Shown: one piece after another, positions 56,829 through 64,000 of the stretch
How the letters are laid out: each line of letters opens with the position of its first letter
Numbering within the stretch: the first letter of the stretch is position 1
Origin: Branchiostoma lanceolatum
Lineage: Eukaryota; Chordata; Leptocardii; Amphioxiformes; Branchiostomatidae
NCBI RefSeq assembly: GCF_035083965.1
Contig: NC_089735.1
Span: 13,638,501 to 13,702,500, forward strand
Direction of reading: 5' to 3'
Length of the DNA: 64,000 bases
Notes under the pieces: model-generated
Told to the model about the DNA's origin: nothing
The model's input: only the letters and a program-made list of their open reading frames with translations
The model's database searches: none
Program-made: the position numbers and the translations under genes

Positions 56829-58752
56829 AACCATTAGTTTATCTAATGACCTTTGTTGACGATAGCCTTTTACTTCAAGTTATTATACAACCAGTACGTT
56901 TGTGGCAGTATCATAGAATCAAACTTCATTTAAAATTGTCTTTTGATCGTTTTACCGTAGCCAAAATGTATGTGCTATTAAATATTCATATCGTAGCTAG
57001 GTTTATCCAAAACTCAATTTTAGTGTCCCGGAATTGGGTTAGTTCTAATTGCGCATTGAAATAAAAGATATGAATATTCTGTTCAAATGTCATTATTTTG
57101 TGAGGGAAATGGGTGGCAAAAATTGGGCCTTGAAATAGGATGATAAACAATAGGAATATTAAATCCAGTTGTCACTGCAATGTCCAGTATCTGGGTCAGT
57201 GTAAATTGGGTAGTGTAAGTAGTTTTAGTAGTGTAAACAAGAGGAATATTCTCATCTAAAACTCGCTACAGTGCTATGAGTTTTGCTCACTTCTTTTGAC
57301 GCAGTTCAAGAGATGGGTTGTCAAAAGACACGTACGGTGTAACAAAATGTTGGACCATCAAACGGCTCCCCCTAGCGTCTAATGTTATATTGCACCATTT
57401 AAGTAGTTCACACCTCGCAGCATTCTGAAAGCAAAATAAATCTATTGGAGCCCATGTAACACCAAAGCCACCAGCAGAAGCGCCGCCTATATAAAGGTAC
57501 ACTTCACTTCTTGTACGTAATAAGTAGGTTTAAGGATATATGTGGGCATCATGCATTCATGCTTGACAACTCTGACCTTTTTCTCAACCTCTTATCCACC
57601 TCGATGATAAACATCTGGGCACCAGACCACAAAATGACAGAACAAGGACATAGAATAAGGACATAGAACAAGTATGTATGGACTGGTTTACCATACCGCC
57701 GTACTGTACTAGTATGACTAACAACAGGTTTTTAATCACCTGTTCGTAACAGAAGAAAAGAATTTGAACCTAAAAGCACGCTGAAATCCAGACTACGAGG
57801 GATAAAACCCGATATAATGCCGGGTAGCTGGATCGATACAAACCAAGCCTTGAAATAAACAACAGGAATACTTCTTTTTCTACATAATGTTAGATAAGCG
57901 GACCCACAGAAAACAATTTGCAACACAGACACAACTGAATCAGCTTGTCATTCTCTCATATAGGGTACCGGTCGTTCAGCCTTACCCCATGCTGTAGAGT
58001 TGATGCGATTTTACGATGGTCAATATTGACAGACGGATGCCCACATAGTTTTGGGGAGTTATATGGGGTTGCAGTTGATTTATGCCTATACACTGCCATG
58101 GCACCCATATATGGAAGAGGGAATTCATATTGCGAAGTCGAAGGGGGTGAATAACCGCTAGTCACCGACCTTCAGGCCAAGGCCATTTTGTTTGTGTCCC
58201 ATTAACTGTTCTAAGCCACCACAGTTATTATGAAACAAGTCCGGACCCGGTTTGCACAGGCTGCGTTCAGAATGGACTGATAGATTCGCCCAGTGTGGCT
58301 CTTATATTCATGGTAGGTTCTCTAGACGTTTAGGCGATGTCAGGTACATGTACGTGTTGTTATATTCGTCAGCTGTAAACAGGACACCGGTGACTGTATG
58401 TTTGTAAATTTTTGCTTGAAGGTAACTTGTGAAGAGATCACAATTAAGTGATCATTTATCAAGAACAGCATGCAAATTCAAGTCATGTATTAACTTTTTT
58501 TATCCAACAATTTCAATTTCAATAGGGGGGATATTTCCCGGCCATACATTTTCTATTTTCCTCATTAATGACAAGAACTTCACAAAAGATCTATTTCATG
58601 GATGTTTGAGGTCTTTGAACTCTTGTCTTTCAGATGTTACGTTAACCATCGGTTGTATGTCAACGTTTTATACCGTAATAGCTTGTCAACATAAAAGTTG
58701 TTGTACAACACACCATACCGTGCCGTCCGGAGTAGTGAACACCGAGGGGGGC
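56829..58752. other. Intergenic, nothing recognised
   Basis: The long open frame that begins at 58429 is not supported before 58753: its codons there are AT-rich and show no domain. Confidence 0.3.
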
Positions 58753-59526
58753 ATGCGCACTCTACCTCAGGAGAAACTGGACAGTCTCCTGAAGCAGGTG
58801 GTTGTGGACAGGTGTGTCCCGTGCGTCAGACAGGTGCTGCTGGCAGGTGCGGACGCTAACGTGTCTATGAAACAGGACATGTGGTATCCTGTGGAGACAC
58901 CTCTACACGGAGCCGCGAGGGACAACAGAGTCGATCTCATACAACTTCTTATCGGTATGGTTCTATGGCTAACAGAGAAACGTAACGTCAGACATTCCCA
59001 TTTAAAGGCGCTGTCACATTTGAAGTGGGTCGTCGTACAATTTAAATGTGGTAAAATTTGGTTTTCGTGATTTCAAAAATAGTTCTTTGATGATTTTTAA
59101 ACGCAGCAGGTAAAAAGATTGGCATGAAAGTTTATCTGTGTTGGCATCTCAGATTATATCATAGGCTGAGCTGTATGTATACATGTAGCTATTTTGTAAT
59201 CATTGCATATGGAAATGCGTTGTGATTCTAAAAATCTCGACCATGCACACAATTTTTCATGGGGCTTTGCAATAAGCCATTGTCTTAACCTTACAGCTTT
59301 TGGTGCAGACATACATTTACTCTCTGGTGCAAGAAGGACTCCGAAAGAACTCGCCATTACGGGGAGCGAAGCTCAGAATCTTCTGGTGTTGAGTGAGTCC
59401 GAACCTCACACTCTACTTCATCAGTGCCGTCGGAAGGTCCATCGCGTACTAGGCAGGCGGAGGCTGTATCGTCTGACAAACCTCGATATCCCCATTGGAT
59501 TAAAAGACTATCTTCACGGCAAATAA
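58753..59526 (+). CDS. Ankyrin repeat and SOCS-box protein (ASB-like), short
   Basis: Exon 58753-58954 (donor ATCG|GTATGG) joins in phase to 59297-59526 (acceptor CCTTACAG); 143 residues. Residues about 7-100 hold ankyrin-type units: VRQVLLAGADANV and ETPLHGAARDNRVDLIQLLI in the first exon, FGADIHLLSGARRTPKELA in the second. Residues about 105-143 are a C-terminal SOCS box: TLLHQCRRKVHRVLG, then LTNLDIPIGLKDYL, with the Leu-Cys-Arg type start and L-x-x-YL end. ASB proteins use this box to recruit Elongin B/C and Cullin 5 and so mark targets for ubiquitination. Most ASBs have five or more ankyrin repeats; here there are about two to three, so upstream exons may be missing, or the true exon begins at the CTCAG acceptor at 58770. 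An AATAAA overlaps the stop region (59523-59528). Confidence 0.68.
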
Positions 59527-59529
59527 ACA

Positions 59530-61605
59530 GACTCTTCAACAACAGACTTGTCATTTGCATGTTTGGCTGATTTTCTGTTCAAATACAGTAAGTGAAAAAG
59601 TATAGTACACTAGTTCAGTATACACTGACTCGATTTTATGAATGACATCTTGACACTCAAAAATTGATGTGATCAGTGTACGCAAAAAATATCTACGCGA
59701 TGACTAAGGTTGTAAAAATAAATGATAAACAATGATACATCCTCTATTATTTAATTGTAGGTATGATTGCATGTCCTTGTTAGACTATTCGGTGGTGTGT
59801 TGTTCGGATGTTTATTTTCTAAGCGGGTGACAGTCAATCAAAAGGCCAGTACTAGTGTTGTCATAGGAAATCGGATAAGATCTCCAAGCAGATGTTAGGG
59901 GGTAACGATCTTAATGTTGTCTGAATGACGGCCGGGCTTCTCTGAAAGTCCCTTGCTCTATCATGATAAGCAGATAAACAGTTGAGTAAGCAAAAGTTGT
60001 CAAGGAAGAGTGACTGTTCACAAATGTCCCTAACCTACTCGTAAAAAGACAATTTATGGACCAAGATTGTACTAAAAAATCTCCCAATTAATTCGGCTGA
60101 CGTAAACTACCAGGGTCATGTCTGCTACTGACTGTCGTGGTGTTCACATCGGTGGAGGCCTGGCTAAGATACCTACATTGTAGTAGTCACCCCCAACACA
60201 AGTTACTCTCTCAATAAACTTTTGAAATGGAGTCAGATGAGAAATTTATGTATGGCTATACATGAAGAAGTTAGCTTTATGTAACCCAGAATATAAATGG
60301 CAACAATGGCTTACCATGCTGTTCTGTTTGGTAGTATAAGTAAATACATTGACTGGCAGTTCATGTGCAGTTCTACCTTACAAGTTCTACAGAGTCTATA
60401 TGACTGGCTTTTAGAATACCATGTAGACACCACAGCTACAAGTCATATTTCCAGACATACAACTACCAAAAATTTGAATTCAACTGCGAGTAGGGCATTT
60501 CCAAGTTGCAAACATAGGTACAGTAACACTTTGAAACAACTTTGACAGGCTGATTTGAACGTTGATATTTGAACACAAGGTTGATTTTCCAAAAACTGAA
60601 AGTTTTTTTGATTATGTAACTTTGTTAACGTTACAATCGTTCTGCGTCATTCTGTATGGTTTCATAATGTTACTGAAACTAGTAGAAAAAATATTTGAAT
60701 CTCGATCGTTCACCAGTATTATTTTAATCTTCGCCAGTCATTGTTTTTAGGTTGAGACAGCCTGGGATTTTTATGTGTTTATGTAGTTATGGGGATCAAT
60801 CCACCTTTCAAACTGAAGCAAGGCCACAGTGGGAAGCACTTCCTGAATTAGTTTATGGTTCTGGTCCCAGGGTTCAGAAATTGGCATTTCAAGATGAAGT
60901 TTGACTCTGTAGTATTGCCAAGAACGTAAAAGAAGTGAAAGACTATCGTTGACAAAGGTAAGTTGATGAGCAAATCGTTTTTTGCTATTCTCATTATATT
61001 GTCACCACTGTTATCACGGTTACCATCATCAAACCATTATATACATTTACGTCACAGCTTCCATGATGAACAGAATCACAACACGGAGGACTATCAATAT
61101 TACGTAAGAACATTACACCTTATGATTAAATATAATATATCGAGCATTCGCCACACACAATTACAATATTTTTTTCCCTCATAGCACTTTGTCTACGTAA
61201 AAGTTATCAATAAGTCGAAAGAGCCTCAGAATCCAATGGTGAAACAAGAGTTCCGCGACCTCATATCTTCATGAACTATTCTGTTTATCGAAATGACTTA
61301 CACATTTACATAATATATGCTTGGTCATAAACACCTTTATCTAACTTAGATATGATGCAATATTGTCAGTCCTATCATTTTCCACTTGGATGAATTCTGA
61401 CACTTTTGCATTAATTATGCAAATCATGAATTTATTTGCATAATTGGTATCTGCTGGTGCTCCACTTGTATTTGAGGTGTATGTCTTATAATGGAAAACA
61501 CTGCAAATATAGATTTTCCTCATTAGTTATGCAAATTAAGTGTTGATTAGCATAATTTGCACATCGTTGTGTACATCTCTGTCTAACCTACCTGCATACT
61601 GATAT
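59530..61605. other. Intergenic, nothing recognised
   Basis: AT-rich; short open frames have no domain and no splice support. Confidence 0.3.
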
Positions 61606-62013
61606 CATGGAAATCCATCGTCCCTTCGTTCAGTTATTCGCCTTAGAAGATTTTCCAAATAACGCCACTGTAGTTCCAGAGCAAGCTGCTAGGGGGCCCA
61701 AACCTACACCACTTCTTTATTACATCACAAGCTATCTGCCACCCAAAAATCAAGACCACAGCACGTCCAGGTCAAAAGATACAAAAACGGAAGTTCTGCT
61801 GCAGTACCAAAGTCGCATACCAGGGGGCCCAAAATTGACCTTGCATTTCGGCTTCACAACACCCGCCCACATACCAAATATCATCGTAATCCATCCGGAG
61901 GTTCTTGAGTTATGCTGATTACAATAGTCCGGAAACACAAACACAAACACACACACACACACACACACAAACACGCCAAAAAAAATATCTCCATTTTTTT
62001 TTTCATGGAGATA
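61606..62013 (-). repeat. ATCTCC repeat family, inverted copy
   Basis: On the minus strand it starts ATCTCCATGAAAAAAAAAATG, followed by a (GT)n run, TTTCCGGACTATTGTAATC and GGGCCCCCTGG.., and ends near GGATTTCCATG. Confidence 0.62.
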
Positions 62014-62627
62014 AATATACATCACACCATTGCACCACACCCTACTACTATAGCAGTTTTTCAAGGGTATTTAAAACATTCTAAAATAGGAACTGCCTTT
62101 AGATCATCTTTGTAGTCTGAAGCCCCATGCAGTATTCGGGGGCATTTATTAACAGAAGACCCATTGATGTATAATGTATTACGATCTCCAATGGGAGTAA
62201 ACATATAACATTTCAGCATGATGAAGCACCGATCTTCGAAACAAATTGTACCTGCATTTTTGTATTTGAAAATCTTACATCGAGGGGGCTCCTGGAAGGC
62301 TTACAAAGGAGGCTAATGCTATTGTAAGGGGGATACGGCCATAGACGTTGGATACGGTTGGAACATTCGGGCCACGGCCGCCAAAGCCCCAAGAATGGTA
62401 AAAAAATACCATAGCCCACCATAGGCCAATTTATGGTAAATTACAGGCAGCGACTTTGTATCACGTAGACATAAAGCGGTCAATTACGCTTACATTTGTC
62501 TTTTTTTTCCAGAGGATTACAGATTTCATTTTGAAACTAAAATTTCCACAGAAAATATTTCATAACATTTCAATCTTGGCATACAAATCTTTTTTTTTTC
62601 CAAATCTACTCTACTCCTCTCTGTAGG

Positions 62628-62890
62628 ACACCCAGAAGGGAGGAATAATGATTTTCATTTATGAAAATTATTCCTCTCTTCTGGGTGTCCTTCTGATTGG
62701 TCAAGATCATTGAACACCACTTATAGCTCCTTCCGATTGGTCAAGATCATTGAACACCACTTGTGGGACTTAAATGGCGTTGTGGTGTCATAAACCACAT
62801 GGAATAGAGGCTTCTGATTGGTCGATGCCATCTGGCTATGTGATAATATGGATTATCACATAGCCAGATGGCGTCGACCAATCAGAAGCC
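62628..62890. repeat. Two adjacent long palindromes
   Basis: First: GGACACCCAGAAGGGAGGAAT at 62628 is mirrored by ATTCCTCTCTTCTGGGTGTCC ending near 62691. Second: CTTCTGATTGGTCGATGCCAT is mirrored across a GATAATATGGATTATC centre at about 62813-62888. A partial relative of the first lies near 63143. Confidence 0.65.
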
Positions 62891-63683
62891 TCCATTGCCC
62901 CGCCATAACACACCCGTGATCATCATTCCTCCCATTATGTCATAATTACTCCCATTATAGAGGGGAGGTCTCTTTTTGTTAACATTAGTATAATGTTTAT
63001 TTGTTCCCAAAATGTTTTCTATCTTAGAATAAATCAAATCGTTTGTAAGCATATGACAAAATAGAAAAAAACCATTTCAATACAAGTCAAATCTAAACGG
63101 GCGGAACTGTAAGTGGAGCCGCCCACTGCATTGTCAGAAGAACACCCAGCAGGGAGGAATGATGATGATAAATACAAGATTGGAAAAAGATTTGACATGC
63201 CAATATTGCAATGTTATTAAATATTGTCTATAGAAATGTTGGTTTTCAAAATGAAATCTATCATCTTCTGTTCAAAAAGGACAAATGTAGATTCTGAAAT
63301 GCATTCTTGATAGCATAGGGATCTATGCGTCATACAGGAATTGTCTATGGGTCATAAAACCAGCGTTATGACACCATATACACCTCGGGGCGGGTCATTA
63401 ACCCTTAAGATAATAACCTGTGGTTATGGGGAAATCGGGCCTTCTCATTGGTCGACGTTATCTGGCTATATGATTATGTAGAATGATAAGGTAACTTTAC
63501 TTTACTTTACTTTACTTTAGATAGGCGCCAGCGTCCTAACACCCTAAGAAAAGGGTTAAATGCTGGACTAATTACCTTCGACGTGGCTTACGGCAATTCC
63601 TGACCTTCTGTAAAGCTGTCGACAATTTGTGTCGGTAAACAACATCAACTCCCTATCAAAAATTCTGACCAAAAGGCTGTTTC
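62891..63683. other. Intergenic, nothing else recognised
   Basis: A TTTAC pentanucleotide run of five units lies at 63494-63518, and CTCATTGGTCGACGTTATCTGG at 63438 is related to the 62813 palindrome. Confidence 0.35.
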
Positions 63684-63974
63684 TCACTTCAGTGAATATT
63701 CCCCATGGTCTCCTTCTTCCTTAACTACAACCCTCTCCCATGTCTCCGGCCCTGTTATCTCATATTTTACGTCTCTATAGTGCAGCGGGTCAGCAAACAT
63801 ACGCAGAAAGGAGTCTGCGGACATAGTGGTCTGGCACAGAGGGTCAGGCTGGCGGGTCACCGTGGCTAGCTCGGTGATGTAGGACAAATGCAAAGGGAAA
63901 ACATCATGGGCCTGGTGTGGGGCTTGGCCTGCCTCTAGACGTGCTTTAAAGTCTTGGTCAACTTCTTGATCCAT
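63684..63974 (-). CDS. Unrecognised 96-residue frame
   Basis: The frame runs from an ATG in a fair context (GCAGCAATGG) at 63974 to a stop at 63684. The composition is balanced and gene-like: an acidic start (MDQEVDQDFKARLEAGQ), then SADSFLRMFADPLHYRDV, then ETWERVVVKEEG. I see no signal peptide, membrane segment or known motif. It may be a small single-exon gene or the last exon of a gene that continues to the right of the window. No function is proposed. Confidence 0.4.
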   Translation of the reverse strand: MDQEVDQDFKARLEAGQAPHQAHDVFPLHLSYITELATVTRQPDPLCQTTMSADSFLRMFADPLHYRDVKYEITGPETWERVVVKEEGDHGEYSLK

Positions 63975-64000
63975 TGCTGCCTTAGAGGGAAGATTAAGGC

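Noticed and set aside
58429-58752. N-terminal extension of the ASB-like protein
   Set aside because: The frame is open but AT-rich, with no ankyrin pattern, and has acceptor-like sites after it.

Overview
The window looks like animal nuclear DNA, most likely from a lancelet (Branchiostoma). The genes are split by GT-AG introns and match deuterostome families. The spaces between them are filled with short inverted-repeat elements, Penelope-like and LINE fragments, tRNA-derived SINEs and simple repeats. No operons, ribosome binding sites or bacterial features are visible. The species call is inference; the gene calls come from splice-phase-consistent exon chains and recognisable protein motifs.

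Layout. 0.7-17 kb (minus): a secreted protein with a fibrinogen-related (FReD-like) domain, rebuilt from a signal-peptide exon at 17.0 kb and small exons between 5.4 and 0.7 kb; its 3' end is not seen. 24.2-28.1 kb (minus): a four-exon gene (one 5'UTR exon, three coding exons) for an 85-residue secreted precursor with two dibasic KR sites. It has a TATA-like box and two TTACGTAA sites upstream. 30.4-31.9 kb (minus): the last two exons of a 5'-nucleotidase (CD73 family), the first of them split by a hAT-type element. 33.4-51.4 kb (plus): NCOA4, the ferritinophagy receptor, with a likely promoter and 5'UTR exon at 33.4 kb, eight translated exons plus a stop-codon/3'UTR exon, and a poly(A) signal at 51.37 kb. 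54.2-55.6 kb (plus): an intronless alpha-1,3-fucosyltransferase (GT10). 58.7-59.5 kb (plus): a short ankyrin/SOCS-box protein. 63.7-64.0 kb (minus): an unrecognised 96-residue reading frame.

The genes do not form one pathway. They are unrelated neighbours: iron release from ferritin (NCOA4), extracellular AMP hydrolysis (5'-nucleotidase), Golgi fucosylation (GT10), ubiquitin ligase substrate choice (ASB type) and two secreted proteins.

Mobile DNA. At least ten families recur, several with clear target duplications: hAT-like (8-9 bp), PIF/Harbinger (TTA), a TTAA family, a pogo-like TA element, and Penelope-derived inverted repeats that carry a hammerhead-ribozyme-like core. Several copies are nested or sit inside exons, introns or a 3'UTR.

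Best leads: six copies of the ferritin-contact motif in lancelet NCOA4; the small secreted dibasic precursor made by exon duplication; the hammerhead cores in Penelope-derived repeats; the hAT insertion in a 5'-nucleotidase exon; and a phase-symmetric duplicated exon broken by a Penelope insertion.
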